A DNA stretch of 64,000 bases from Modestobacter sp. VKM Ac-2977 (GTDB lineage Bacteria; Actinomycetota; Actinomycetes; Mycobacteriales; Geodermatophilaceae). The stretch spans positions 571,238-635,237 of the forward strand of contig NZ_JAPVBQ010000001.1 of assembly GCF_026968045.1 (NCBI RefSeq), in the 5' to 3' direction. Shown piece after piece: positions 18,139 through 27,167 of this stretch (the stretch's first letter is position 1; each line of letters begins with the position of its first letter). The position numbers and the translations under genes are program-made. The notes beneath the pieces were generated by a model. The model saw only the letters and a list, made by a program, of their open reading frames with translations. It had not been told where the DNA came from and did not search any database.

Positions 18139-18891
18139 GTGTTCCAGCTGCGGTTCACCACCTTGGTGGAGGCGCCCCTGACCGTCGCCTTCGACGTCGC
18201 CCGGTCCCTGGGGCGGCCGTGGCCGCACCCGCTGCAGGAGGTCGTCTCGGAGCGGCCCTGGCGCGACGTGCACGTGGCGGCGCTCGGCAGCGGCTGGCGG
18301 ACCCTGGTCCACACCCGTTCCTTCACCGCCACCGCGGCCGGCACCCTCGTCGAGGAGCAGGTCGACGCGGAGGCCGCGTTGCCGGGGTGGCTGGATGGGC
18401 TGGTGCCGCGACGCCGGGTCGAGCGGGCGATGCAGGTGCACCTGGACGCCTATGCAGCAGCCGCCGCCCGGCGGGCGCAGGAGGTCACCCAGGTGGTCGG
18501 CGCCGCGCTGGTGGACGACCGGCAGCGGGTGCTGGTCGCGCAGCGCGGCTCGGGGCCACTGGCCGGGCTGTGGGAGTTCCCCGGCGGCAAGGTGGAGCCG
18601 GGGGAGCCCGAGGTGTCGGCGCTGGTCCGGGAGTGCCGCGAGGAGCTCGGCGTCGGGATCACGCCCGGGGCCTTCCTCGGTGAGGTGCCGCTGGACGGCG
18701 TGGTCGCCGGCGGCGTGCCGGGCGCCTCCACCCTGCGCCTGTGGTCGGGCCTGGTCACTGCCGGTGAGCTGGTCGCCCACGAGCACAGCGAGCTGCGCTG
18801 GCTGGGGCCCGAGGAGCTGGAGGACCTGGACTGGATCCCGGCCGACCGCCCGCTGCTCCCCGCCGTCCGCGCCCTCCTCGTCCGCCGCTGA
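18139..18891 (+). CDS. START-like (SRPBCC) plus Nudix hydrolase fusion protein
   Basis: One uninterrupted frame of about 250 aa. Residues 1-115 look like an SRPBCC/START-type domain (FQLRFTTLVEAPLTVAFDVARSL). Residues 125-250 are a MutT-type Nudix hydrolase: VVGAALVDD, then the Nudix box GGKVEPGEPEVSALVRECRE with EELGV completing G-x5-E-x7-RE-x2-EE-x-G. MutT-type members clean the nucleotide pool of oxidised dNTPs. No stop separates the domains, so it is a fusion or the Nudix part starts at an internal GTG. The GTG at 18139 fits an SRPBCC N-terminus; an in-frame GTG at 18118 would lie only six bases from the divergent regulator start. Confidence 0.75.
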   Translation: MFQLRFTTLVEAPLTVAFDVARSLGRPWPHPLQEVVSERPWRDVHVAALGSGWRTLVHTRSFTATAAGTLVEEQVDAEAALPGWLDGLVPRRRVERAMQVHLDAYAAAAARRAQEVTQVVGAALVDDRQRVLVAQRGSGPLAGLWEFPGGKVEPGEPEVSALVRECREELGVGITPGAFLGEVPLDGVVAGGVPGASTLRLWSGLVTAGELVAHEHSELRWLGPEELEDLDWIPADRPLLPAVRALLVRR

Positions 18892-19276
18892 CCCGGGCCC
18901 CGGACGTGCGACGGCCCCTCCGACCGGCGGCGGACGCGGGAGGGCGCACACGCAGCGTGAGCAGAGCAGAGCGGCCTCATGATCATGTCGTCCGGGGTGC
19001 GTCCCAGACTGCCGGAAAGTGTGCGGTGGAAGCCCGTACATTGCCGGGATGTTTCCGGTCGTCAGCGACGGTCGTTTGCACAGGTCACAAAATGATGACG
19101 GCCGTGGACGGCCTCTTCCGGCTCTGCCTAGGGTCTGCCCGTTGCGCTCGTCCGAAAGCGTCCCGACAGCTGGACGACGGCGCGTGTTCATGTAGGAGCC
19201 CAGTCCGCCCGGCGATCCCGGGTCGGTCACACCTGATCGTTCCCCCCGCTCCTGCGGGTCGAGGAGGCAAGCGAAC
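18892..19276. other. intergenic control region before the oligopeptide importer
   Basis: 385 bp without a convincing gene. The first 70 bp can form an imperfect GC hairpin (CCCTCC with GGAGGG), perhaps a weak terminator for the Nudix gene. The middle holds the lowest-GC stretch nearby (CAGGTCACAAAATGATGACG) and a TAGGGT -10-like element, so it probably carries the promoter of the solute-binding protein gene. I see no known riboswitch fold. Confidence 0.4.
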
Positions 19277-20998
19277 GTGAAGTTGAGCAAGCGCACTTCC
19301 ATGCTCATCGCGACCGGGCTCACCGGTGCGATGGCGCTCTCGGCGTGTGGTGGCGGCAGCGACGACGGCGAGGGCGGTGGCGAGGCCAGTGGCGGCTCGG
19401 GTCGCGTGGTCTTCGGTGAGTCGACCGACTTCCCGGAGAACCTGTACCCGAACATCGCCGCGGGCAACGCCACCTCGGTGGCCAACGTCCTGATCAAGGT
19501 GCTGCCCTCGGCCTACCAGGTCCAGCCCGACTTCACCGTCGAGTTCAACGAGGACCTCTTCACCGGCGAGCCGACCCTCGAGGAGGTCGACGGCCAGCAG
19601 GTGAACACCTACGAGATCAACCCGGACGCGGTGTGGAGCGACGGCACCCCGATCACCGTGGACGACTTCGAGTTCACCTGGCGGGCCAACCGCAGCGGTG
19701 ACCCGGCCGACGGTGGCTGCCCCGCGGTGCTGTCGACCACCGGCTACGAGCAGATCGCCTCGGTCGAGCCCGGCGAGGACGAGAAGACCGTCGTCGTGAC
19801 CTACGAGACGCCCTTCGCCGACTGGCAGGGCAACTTCGAGAACCTGCTCCCGTCCCACCTGATGGACGCCGACGACCCGGCCGCGGTCTGCGAGACGATC
19901 ACCGAGGGCTGGCCGATCGCGGAGGGTCTGCCGGAGGGCATCTCCGGTGGCCCGTGGCAGGTGTCGAACATCGACGCCGGCCAGCAGGTCATCGTGCTCA
20001 CCCCCAACCCCGAGTGGTGGGGCGAGGGGCCGGAGCTCGAGCAGCTGATCATCCAGAACATCGGCAACGACCCGACGACCGCCGTCCAGGGTCTGCAGTC
20101 CGGTGAGCTGGGCGTCATCTACCCGCAGCCGCAGCTCGACCTCGTCGAGCAGGTCCAGGCCCTCGAGCCGAACGTCGAGAGCGAGATCAACTTCGGTCTC
20201 ACGTTCGAGCACCTCGACCTGAACACCCAGGACCCGCACCTCGCCGACCCGCTGGTGCGCCAGGCCCTCGCCTACGCCCTGGACCGCCAGGAGATCGTGG
20301 ACCAGACCGTCGGGCAGTTCTCCTCCGACGCGCAGGTGCTGAACAACCGGATCTGGCTGAACACCCAGCCGGAGTACGAGGACACTGCGCCGGAGCAGGT
20401 CAAGACCCAGAACGTGGACGAGGCCCGCGCGCTGCTGGAGCAGGCCGGCTACACCGCTGGTCCGGACGGGTTCTACACCCACCCGGAGCGTGGCCCGCTG
20501 AACATCCAGATCGACACCACGGAGAACAACCCGCTGCGGCAGACCACGATCGAGGTCATGATCCCGCAGCTGGCCGAGGCCGGGATCAACGCCTCCTTCA
20601 ACGCCAACCCGGACATCTTCGCCGGTGCCGAGAAGCCGACCTCGCTGGAGGGCGGTGGCTTCCAGGCTGCGCTCTTCGCCTGGGTGGGCAACCCGTTCAT
20701 CACCTCCTCACAGTCGATCTACCAGTCGCCGCAGGGTGACAACATCCAGCAGAACTACAGCCGGATCGGCAACCCCGAGATCGACGCGCTCTTCGCCGAG
20801 CTGGCCACCGAGCCGGACCGCGAGCGGCAGGCCGAGCTGGGCAACCAGATCGACGGCCTGCTCTGGGAGCAGATGGCCACCATCCCGCTCTACCAGAAGC
20901 CGACCTTCGTCGCGCACCAGGCGGACATCGAGGGTGTGCAGGACAACCCGACCGAGGCCGGTCCGCTGTGGAACTCGGAGACCTGGACGGTCGAGTGA
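19277..20998 (+). CDS. oligopeptide ABC transporter solute-binding lipoprotein
   Basis: A 573-residue extracellular binding protein of family 5 (OppA/DppA). A lipoprotein signal ends in the lipobox LSAC near residue 24, followed by a Gly/Ser/Glu linker. Family features include the TYEINPDAVWSDGTPITVDDF block, the DPLVRQALAYALDRQEIV signature helix near residue 330 and a late EQMATIPLYQKP segment. It captures peptides for the permeases and ATPases that follow. The GTG has GAGGAGG nine bases upstream. A hairpin after the gene probably leaves it expressed above the rest of the operon, as is usual for binding proteins. Confidence 0.93.
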   Translation: MKLSKRTSMLIATGLTGAMALSACGGGSDDGEGGGEASGGSGRVVFGESTDFPENLYPNIAAGNATSVANVLIKVLPSAYQVQPDFTVEFNEDLFTGEPTLEEVDGQQVNTYEINPDAVWSDGTPITVDDFEFTWRANRSGDPADGGCPAVLSTTGYEQIASVEPGEDEKTVVVTYETPFADWQGNFENLLPSHLMDADDPAAVCETITEGWPIAEGLPEGISGGPWQVSNIDAGQQVIVLTPNPEWWGEGPELEQLIIQNIGNDPTTAVQGLQSGELGVIYPQPQLDLVEQVQALEPNVESEINFGLTFEHLDLNTQDPHLADPLVRQALAYALDRQEIVDQTVGQFSSDAQVLNNRIWLNTQPEYEDTAPEQVKTQNVDEARALLEQAGYTAGPDGFYTHPERGPLNIQIDTTENNPLRQTTIEVMIPQLAEAGINASFNANPDIFAGAEKPTSLEGGGFQAALFAWVGNPFITSSQSIYQSPQGDNIQQNYSRIGNPEIDALFAELATEPDRERQAELGNQIDGLLWEQMATIPLYQKPTFVAHQADIEGVQDNPTEAGPLWNSETWTVE

Positions 20999-21007
20999 CC
21001 CCCAGCT

Positions 21008-21047
21008 CCACCCAGCACGGCTGAGCACCACCCAGCACGGCTGAACA
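21008..21047. repeat. two tandem 20-bp repeats after the binding-protein gene
   Basis: CCACCCAGCACGGCTGAGCA is followed directly by the same 20 bp with one change (G to A at position 18), and a third partial start. It lies just after the binding-protein stop and before the hairpin. Function unknown; it may be slipped-strand duplication or part of a 3' processing region. Confidence 0.8.
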
Positions 21048-21065
21048 CCACCGGGCCACCGGCTG

Positions 21066-21100
21066 CCGCGGCCCCCGGGAGACCATCCCGGGGGCCGCGG
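21066..21100 (+). terminator. hairpin between binding-protein and permease genes
   Basis: A perfect 15-bp stem (CCGCGGCCCCCGGGA and complement) with a GACCA loop. Being inside the operon, it may act as a partial terminator or 3' stabiliser that raises the level of the solute-binding protein message relative to the permeases. Confidence 0.75.
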
Positions 21101-21222
21101 TGTGTCGGGACCCGAGAACCCCGCTCCCCCCGGACCCGGCACGACCTGCAGCGGGTCCGGCGAAGGCACGCCGGCCCGGCCGATCGGCCGGACGGCTTCC
21201 TCTCTCGGCGTAAGGTCACCAC

Positions 21223-22212
21223 ATGTTCTTCTTCACGATCCGGCGTCTGCTCGCGTCGGTCCTCGTGTTGCTGGTCAGCTCGTTCCTGGTGTTCGCGCTG
21301 TGTGCGGCCAGTTTCGACCCGCTGGAGAAGTACTACACGCAGAACCCCAGGCCGCCGGAGTCGTTCTTCAACAACCTCCGCGAGACGCTGGGCCTGAACG
21401 ACAACTTCTTCGTCCGGTACTGGCGCTGGCTCTCCGGGGCGGTCACCGGTGACTTCGGGGAGACCATCAACGGCACCCCGGTGACCGAGCAGCTCTGGCC
21501 CCGGCTCATGGTGACCGGCCGGATGATCATCGGCGCGATCGTGATCGCCATCCTGCTGGCGATCATCGTGGGCGTCATCGGCGCCGTGCGGCAGTACAAG
21601 GCCTCCGACTACACCTTCACGTTCATCGCCTACATCCTCATCGCCCTGCCGACCTTCTGGTTCGCCGCGCTGCTCAAGGAGTACGTCGCCGGCGGGGTCA
21701 ACGACCTGTTCGGGGAGCAACTGCTCTACACGATCGGTGAGGAGACACCGGGGCTGTCGCTGTACGCCTCCGGGTGGGAGCTGTGGTCCGACCGGCTCGG
21801 GCACCTGGTGCTGCCCACGATCAGCCTGGCTGCGCTCTCGTTCGCGGCCTGGAGTCGCTTCCAGCGGGCCGCCATGCTCGACGTGCTGGGCTCGGACTAC
21901 ATGCGCCTGGCCCGGGCCAAGGGCCTCACCTACCGCCGCACCGTGCTCAAGCACGGGCTGCGGAACGCGCTCATCCCGCTGACCACGGTCGTCGCGCTGG
22001 GCGTGGGCACGCTGTTCGGCGGTGCGGTCATCACCGAGACGGTGTTCGTCTGGCACGGCATGGGCGAGTACCTGCTGAGCAACGGCATCGAACAGAACGA
22101 CATCAACGTGGTGCTCGGCTGGCTGCTGGTCAGCGCCGTGTTCGTGGTCGTCTTCAACTTGGTCGCGGACCTCCTCTACGCGGTGCTCGACCCGCGCATC
22201 CGGCTGTCCTGA
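21223..22212 (+). CDS. oligopeptide ABC transporter permease (OppB/DppB type)
   Basis: A 329-residue inner-membrane permease with six predicted helices, starting FFFTIRRLLASVLVLLVSSF. The EAA-type coupling loop is DYMRLARAKGLTYRRTVLKH, placed before the last two helices; the GTLFGGAVITETVF segment is typical of OppB-type proteins. It has the usual long periplasmic loop after helix 1. It pairs with the downstream permease to form the channel and receives peptide from the binding lipoprotein. The ATG follows a 120-bp spacer after the hairpin, so it may have an extra promoter. Confidence 0.93.
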   Translation: MFFFTIRRLLASVLVLLVSSFLVFALCAASFDPLEKYYTQNPRPPESFFNNLRETLGLNDNFFVRYWRWLSGAVTGDFGETINGTPVTEQLWPRLMVTGRMIIGAIVIAILLAIIVGVIGAVRQYKASDYTFTFIAYILIALPTFWFAALLKEYVAGGVNDLFGEQLLYTIGEETPGLSLYASGWELWSDRLGHLVLPTISLAALSFAAWSRFQRAAMLDVLGSDYMRLARAKGLTYRRTVLKHGLRNALIPLTTVVALGVGTLFGGAVITETVFVWHGMGEYLLSNGIEQNDINVVLGWLLVSAVFVVVFNLVADLLYAVLDPRIRLS

Positions 22213-22239
22213 CCCGGCCTCGCGAGAAGGAACGGACAC

Positions 22240-23196
22240 ATGGCCACCACCCAGACCACCACCGGACCCGTCGTCCCCGCGACACCCGGCACGCCCGAGG
22301 GCGGCCCGGTCGAGCGGGAGTTCACCGTCAAGGCGCGGAGCCAGCGCCAGCAGATCATCGGCCGGTTCCTGCACAACAAGGTGGGGATGGCCGGGGCGGT
22401 CATCTTCGTGCTGCTGCTGGCCTTCGGTTTCCTCGGCCCGCTGGTCACCGGCATCGACTACGCCGACCAGAGCAGCGCCAACCAGTCGGTCCCCCCGGGC
22501 ACTGCCGGCTACCTGATGGGCAGCGACGCGATCGGCCGTGACCTCATGGCCGGGATCATGACCGGGGTCCAGCGCTCGCTGTTCATCGTGCTGCTCTTCG
22601 TCGCCATCGCGTTCCCGCTGGGCCTGCTGGTCGGGGCGCTGGCCGGCTACTTCGGCCGGTGGGTCGACAGCGTCCTGATGCGGCTGGTCGACCTGATCCT
22701 CACCGTGCCGCTGCTGGTCGTGCTGATCGTCGTGGCCAGCAACTTCCCGGGCTCCCGCACCCCGCTGGGCGTGGGCATCATCCTGGGCCTCTTCGGCTGG
22801 CTCGACCTCGCCCGGATCGTGCGCAGCCAGTTCCTCTCCCTGCGGGAGAAGGAGTACGTCGAGGCGGCGCACGCGATGGGCGCCTCCAACGCGCGGATCA
22901 TCTTCAAACACCTGATCCCCAACTCGCTGGGGTCGCTGATCGTCTGGACGACGCTGGCCGCCGCCACCGCGATCACCCTCGAAGCCGCCCTCACCTACCT
23001 GGGCTTCGGCGTCAACGGCGCCAACCAGACCTCCCTGGGGCGGCTGGTGTCCGACGGGGTGCAGGCCGCGAGCACCCGCCCCTGGCTCTTCTACTTCCCC
23101 GGCATCGCCCTGCTGATCATCGTGCTGTCGATCAACCTGATCGGCGACGGGATCCGGGATGCCTTCGACCCGAGCAACCGCCGCGTGCGGGCCTGA
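22240..23196 (+). CDS. oligopeptide ABC transporter permease (OppC/DppC type)
   Basis: The second channel subunit, 318 aa. A hydrophilic N-terminal tail ([17 protein letters not shown], the OppC_N region) precedes six helices. The family blocks [20 protein letters not shown] and the coupling loop [20 protein letters not shown] are present, and the C-terminus has [13 protein letters not shown] as expected. It follows the first permease by 27 bp with AGAAGGA ahead of the ATG. Heterodimer with the upstream permease. Confidence 0.93.
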   Translation: MATTQTTTGPVVPATPGTPEGGPVEREFTVKARSQRQQIIGRFLHNKVGMAGAVIFVLLLAFGFLGPLVTGIDYADQSSANQSVPPGTAGYLMGSDAIGRDLMAGIMTGVQRSLFIVLLFVAIAFPLGLLVGALAGYFGRWVDSVLMRLVDLILTVPLLVVLIVVASNFPGSRTPLGVGIILGLFGWLDLARIVRSQFLSLREKEYVEAAHAMGASNARIIFKHLIPNSLGSLIVWTTLAAATAITLEAALTYLGFGVNGANQTSLGRLVSDGVQAASTRPWLFYFPGIALLIIVLSINLIGDGIRDAFDPSNRRVRA

Positions 23197-23207
23197 CGAG
23201 GAGCTCC

Positions 23208-24506
23208 ATGTCCACGACCGGGACCACGGGCCCCAGCATGTCCGGTGCCACCTCCACGGGCACCATGAACCAGGGCCGCACCACCAGCCTGCCCGGGTTC
23301 GACCCGGGTGCGCCGCTGCTGGAGGTGAGCGACCTCAACGTCCGGTTCCCCACCGAGGACGGCCTGGTCCACGCCGTCCGCGGCGTCGACTACTCGCTGC
23401 GCTCCGGTGAGGTGCTCGGCATCGTCGGAGAGTCCGGCTCCGGCAAGTCGGTGACGTCGCTGGCGGTGATGGGGCTGCTGCCCGGCTCTGCGCGCGTCAC
23501 CGGCTCGATCAAGTACCGCGGCCAGGAACTGCTGGGGCAGAGCGACCGCAGCATGTCGCGGGTCCGCGGCAAGGGCGTCTCGATGATCTTCCAGGACCCG
23601 ATGACGTCGCTGGACCCCGTCTACAAGGTGGGGGCGCAGATCGAGGAGACGCTGCGCATCCACGACAAGCAGCTGTCGTCGAAGGCTGCGGAGGCACGGG
23701 CGGTCGAGCTGCTGGAGCTGGTCGGCATCCCGAACGCCACCGACCGGGTGCACTCCTACCCGCACGAGTTCTCCGGCGGCATGCGCCAGCGGGTGGTCAT
23801 CGCGATCGCGATGGCCAACCAGCCCGAGGTGATCATCGCCGACGAGCCGACGACGGCGCTCGACGTCACCGTCCAGGCCCAGATCCTCGAGGTGCTGCAG
23901 ACCGCCCTCCGCGAGACCGGCGCGGCGATGGTCATGATCACCCACGACCTGGGTGTCGTGGCCGGGATCGCCGACCGCGTCCTGGTCATGTACGCCGGCC
24001 GGCCGGTGGAGATCGGCAGCGTCGAGGACATCTACTACGAGCCCCGGATGCCCTACACGCTCGGCCTGCTCGGCTCCCTGCCCCGGCTGGACTCCGCGAC
24101 CCGCGAGCGGCTCACCCCGATCAAGGGCGCGCCGCCCTCGGTGGTCAACATGCCGCCCGGCTGCCCGTTCGCCCCGCGCTGCCCGCTGCACATCGCCGAG
24201 TGCGACGAGGCCGAGCCCGAGCGCTTCCAGGTCGGCCCCGGCCACACGGCCGCCTGCATCCGCACCGAGGAGGTCGAGGCCGCCCACGGGCGGGCCGCCG
24301 ACATCTTCAGCGAGTCCGCCGACGACGTGGACCTGGCGACCACCCCGGCCCCGGCCGGCGTGGCCCTCGCCGCGGACGACCTGGACGGCGACGGCCCCGC
24401 CGTCCCGCCCGGCGACCAGACCGCACCCCGGGCCGGCCAGGACGACACCGGCACCCAGAGCGTCGTCAGCGCCCCGCCACGCCCCACGAACGGAGACCGG
24501 GCATGA
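23208..24506 (+). CDS. oligopeptide ABC transporter ATP-binding protein (OppD/DppD type)
   Basis: Nucleotide-binding subunit, 432 aa. Walker [10 protein letters not shown]-loop [10 protein letters not shown], signature [12 protein letters not shown], Walker [13 protein letters not shown] and switch His in THDLGVV are all intact. The OppD-type C-terminal cysteine region ([17 protein letters not shown]) may bind an Fe-S cluster. Unusual additions are a Thr/Ser/Gly-rich 35-residue N-terminal tail and a low-complexity acidic/Ala-Pro tail of about 80 residues after the last conserved Cys. AGGAGCTCC lies before the ATG. Its end overlaps the next gene (ATGA). Confidence 0.93.
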   Translation: MSTTGTTGPSMSGATSTGTMNQGRTTSLPGFDPGAPLLEVSDLNVRFPTEDGLVHAVRGVDYSLRSGEVLGIVGESGSGKSVTSLAVMGLLPGSARVTGSIKYRGQELLGQSDRSMSRVRGKGVSMIFQDPMTSLDPVYKVGAQIEETLRIHDKQLSSKAAEARAVELLELVGIPNATDRVHSYPHEFSGGMRQRVVIAIAMANQPEVIIADEPTTALDVTVQAQILEVLQTALRETGAAMVMITHDLGVVAGIADRVLVMYAGRPVEIGSVEDIYYEPRMPYTLGLLGSLPRLDSATRERLTPIKGAPPSVVNMPPGCPFAPRCPLHIAECDEAEPERFQVGPGHTAACIRTEEVEAAHGRAADIFSESADDVDLATTPAPAGVALAADDLDGDGPAVPPGDQTAPRAGQDDTGTQSVVSAPPRPTNGDRA

Positions 24507-25567
24507 CCGCCCCCACCACCCAGCGGCCTGCCGACGGCACGCCCCAGCGCGGCGAGCCGATCCTGTCGGTCCGTGGTCTGGAGAAGCACTTCCCGATCAA
24601 GGGCGGCGGCCTGATCAAGCGGACCGTCGGCGCGGTCCGTGCCGTCGACGGCATCGACCTGGACCTCTACCCCGGTGAGGTGCTCGGCCTGGTCGGGGAG
24701 TCCGGGTGCGGGAAGTCCACCACCGGGCGCGCCATCCTCAACCTGCAGCCGGCGACCGGCGGCTCCGTCGTGTTCCAGGGGCGGGAGCTCGTCGGGCTCG
24801 ACCGCAAGCAGATGCGCCCGCTGCGCCGGGACATCCAGCTGGTCTTCCAGGACCCGTACGCCTCGCTGAACCCGCGGCTGCCGGTCTTCGACATCGTCGC
24901 CGAGCCCATGATCATCCACGGGCTCACCAAGGACCAGGACGAACTGCGCTCGCGGGTGCGCGAGCTGGTGGAGACCGTCGGGCTGAACCCCGAGCACACC
25001 AACCGCTACCCCGCCGAGTTCTCCGGTGGACAGCGGCAGCGCATCGGGATCGCCCGGGCGCTGGCCCTGCAGCCCAAGGTGCTCGTCCTCGACGAGCCGG
25101 TGTCGGCGCTGGACGTCTCCATCCAGGCCGGCGTCATCAACCTGCTCGAGGACCTGAAGTCCAGCCTGGGGCTGAGCTACCTGTTCATCGCCCACGACCT
25201 GTCGGTGGTCCGGCACATCTCCGACCGGGTCGCGGTCATGTACCTGGGGCGGATCATCGAGATCGCCGACCAGGAGACGCTGTTCAGCCGCCCGGCGCAC
25301 CCCTACACGCAGGCGCTGCTCTCCGCGATCCCACTGCCCGACCCGCGCCGCGAGCGCGCCCGGCAGCGGATCATCATCACCGGCGACGTCCCCAGCCCGG
25401 CCAACCCGCCCTCGGGGTGCCGCTTCCGCACCCGCTGCCAGAAGTTCGCCAACGAGCTGACCGACGGCCAGCGCGAGATCTGCCTGACCGTCGACCCCAA
25501 GCTCGAGGACCGCGGCGCCGGTCACCTCAACGCCTGCCACTACGCGGAGGCCAAGTCGGTGCTGTGA
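24503..25567 (+). CDS. oligopeptide ABC transporter ATP-binding protein (OppF/DppF type)
   Basis: Second ATPase subunit, 354 aa. Walker [11 protein letters not shown]-loop [10 protein letters not shown], signature [14 protein letters not shown], Walker [13 protein letters not shown], and switch His in [11 protein letters not shown] are present. The C-terminal Oligo_HPY region has [12 protein letters not shown] and a later HLNACHY, giving the three or four cysteines typical of the family. Translationally coupled to the preceding ATPase by an ATGA overlap; completes a five-gene importer. No terminator of classical form is seen, but two structured repeats follow the gene. Confidence 0.93.
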   Translation: MTAPTTQRPADGTPQRGEPILSVRGLEKHFPIKGGGLIKRTVGAVRAVDGIDLDLYPGEVLGLVGESGCGKSTTGRAILNLQPATGGSVVFQGRELVGLDRKQMRPLRRDIQLVFQDPYASLNPRLPVFDIVAEPMIIHGLTKDQDELRSRVRELVETVGLNPEHTNRYPAEFSGGQRQRIGIARALALQPKVLVLDEPVSALDVSIQAGVINLLEDLKSSLGLSYLFIAHDLSVVRHISDRVAVMYLGRIIEIADQETLFSRPAHPYTQALLSAIPLPDPRRERARQRIIITGDVPSPANPPSGCRFRTRCQKFANELTDGQREICLTVDPKLEDRGAGHLNACHYAEAKSVL

Positions 25568-25631
25568 CATGGCGATCCTGGCGGATCGCACCGCGGCCAG
25601 CGGCCGTGCCCGGCTGGCGTTGAGCCGCTTC

Positions 25632-25693
25632 GTCGGATCTGAGCAGGACCCTCCGGGCCCGTGCTCGGATCCGACAGCTCGCGTTGCTCGCGC
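25632..25693 (+). repeat. structured hairpin repeat, copy 1
   Basis: A 14-bp stem with one G-T pair (arms 25632-25645 and 25662-25675) encloses an inner CCC-TCC-GGG hairpin. The right arm ends in CGAC and is followed by the tail AGCTCGCGTTGCTCGCGC. The same plan with different arm bases recurs 64 bp downstream. Confidence 0.75.
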
Positions 25694-25739
25694 ACTGCTG
25701 CGCGGCCGAGATGCGGGTCGGCTGCTGTGACGCGCTTCC

Positions 25740-25803
25740 GTCGATGTCAGGCGGGAGTCCTCCGGACCCCGCGCCTGACATCGACAGCTCGCTGTGCTCG
25801 CGG
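25740..25803 (+). repeat. structured hairpin repeat, copy 2
   Basis: A perfect 14-bp stem (25740-25753 with 25772-25785) encloses an inner GTCC-TCC-GGAC hairpin. It shares with copy 1 the GTCG...CGAC ends, the TCC inner loop and a tail matching at 15 of 18 positions (AGCTCGCTGTGCTCGCGG), while the rest of the arms differ. It lies 54 bp before mshB. Confidence 0.75.
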
Positions 25804-25857
25804 CCGTTGCGGGACACGGGTACGAGCGTCCTGGGCCGTCACGGTGTAATTGCTCGC

Positions 25858-26754
25858 GTGACTGCTCCACGCCGGCTGATGCTCGTGCACGCCCATCCCG
25901 ACGACGAGACGATCAACAACGGGGCCACGATGGCCCGGTACGTCGCCGAGGGGGCGCACGTCACCCTGCTCACCTGCACGCTGGGGGAGGAGGGCGAGGT
26001 GCTGGTGCCCGAGCTCGCCCAGCTGGCCGCCGACCAGGCCGACCAGCTCGGTGGCTACCGGATCGGTGAGCTGGCCGCGGCGATGGCCGCGCTCGGCGTC
26101 ACCGACTGGCGGTTCCTCGGCGGGGCGGGCCGGTACCGGGACTCCGGGATGATGGGGACGGCGGCCAACGACGCCCCGCGCGCCTTCTGGCGGGGCGACC
26201 TGGACGAGGCGGTCGCGCACGCGGTCGCCGTCGTCCGTGAGGTGCGCCCGCAGGTGCTGGTCACCTACGACGAGGACGGCGGCTACGGGCACCCCGACCA
26301 CATCCAGGCGCACCGGGTCGCGATGGGCGCGGTGGAGGCGGCCGCCGACCCCGGCTACCGGGCCGACCTCGGGCCGGCCTGGCAGGTCGCGAAGGTCTAC
26401 TGGAACGCCATGCCCCGCTCCGTCGTGCAGCGGGGGATCGACGCGATGGCCGCCCTGGGGGAGGAGTCGCCGTTCGCCGCGCTGGGCGACCTGGACGAGG
26501 TGCCGTTCGCGGTGGCCGACGACGTCGTGACCACCGAGGTCGACGCGCGCGCCCACGCCGCGCGCAAGGAGGCCGCGATGCGCGCCCACCCGACCCAGAT
26601 GACCGTGGACGGCCCGTTCTTCGCACTGTCGAACAACCTGGGCCAGGAGGTGCTGGCCACCGAGCACTACCGGCTGGTCCGCGGGGAACGGGGCCCGGCC
26701 GGGTCGGGCCCGCAGGGCTGGGAGGACGACCTGTTCGCCGGGCTGCCGGGGTGA
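25858..26754 (+). CDS. mshB: mycothiol biosynthesis deacetylase (GlcNAc-Ins deacetylase)
   Basis: Removes acetyl from GlcNAc-inositol in mycothiol synthesis, a Zn-dependent LmbE-fold enzyme. Metal ligands are in AHPDDE near residue 14 and GHPDH near residue 142. The region with [19 protein letters not shown] and the [12 protein letters not shown] motif marks MshB rather than the related mycothiol conjugate amidase Mca. At 298 aa it has the family length. The GTG start puts the first ligand motif at its usual distance; no Shine-Dalgarno is visible and a TGTAAT -10-like hexamer ends seven bases upstream, so it may be leaderless. Overlaps the next gene (GTGA). Confidence 0.92.
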   Translation: MTAPRRLMLVHAHPDDETINNGATMARYVAEGAHVTLLTCTLGEEGEVLVPELAQLAADQADQLGGYRIGELAAAMAALGVTDWRFLGGAGRYRDSGMMGTAANDAPRAFWRGDLDEAVAHAVAVVREVRPQVLVTYDEDGGYGHPDHIQAHRVAMGAVEAAADPGYRADLGPAWQVAKVYWNAMPRSVVQRGIDAMAALGEESPFAALGDLDEVPFAVADDVVTTEVDARAHAARKEAAMRAHPTQMTVDGPFFALSNNLGQEVLATEHYRLVRGERGPAGSGPQGWEDDLFAGLPG

Positions 26755-27167
26755 GGCTGCTCCGACTGCTGGGCTGGTCGGTCGCGGCGGTGGTCGTCGC
26801 CGCCTGGCTGGCGCTGGTCCAGGTGCTCTGGCTGCCCTGGCGGGTCGGCGGGGTCCCGGTGCCGATCTCCCTGGTCGTGGCCGTGGTCGGCAACCTGCTG
26901 CTGGTCGACGCGGCCCGCCGGCTGTCGGGCTCGCGGCTGGTCGCCGTCCTGCCCGCCGTGGTCTGGCTGGCCGTCGCGCTGGCCGGCACGATGCGCCGGC
27001 CGGAGGGCGACCTGCTGCTCCCTGGCGGCGACGCCGCCACGCAGGCGGTCACCCTCGGGTTCCTGCTGGTCGGCGTGGTGGCTGCCGCCTTCGCCGTCGG
27101 CCGTGCGCTGGGCGCTGCGCCGGTCAGGCCGGCCGGTGCCGGTAGTGGTAGCGGTGGTGCTCGATGA
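26751..27167 (+). CDS. small integral membrane protein (DUF6113-like)
   Basis: A 138-residue protein with four predicted helices: [18 protein letters not shown], then [34 protein letters not shown] and [19 protein letters not shown]. The GTG overlaps the mshB stop (GTGA). Small four-helix proteins (DUF6113) follow mshB in many actinobacteria; the role is unknown. Its last 14 codons, a Gly/Ala/Ser tail, overlap the end of the convergent acetyltransferase gene by 44 bp, so the natural C-terminus could be shorter only if the frame were interrupted, which it is not. Confidence 0.82.
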   Translation: MRLLRLLGWSVAAVVVAAWLALVQVLWLPWRVGGVPVPISLVVAVVGNLLLVDAARRLSGSRLVAVLPAVVWLAVALAGTMRRPEGDLLLPGGDAATQAVTLGFLLVGVVAAAFAVGRALGAAPVRPAGAGSGSGGAR

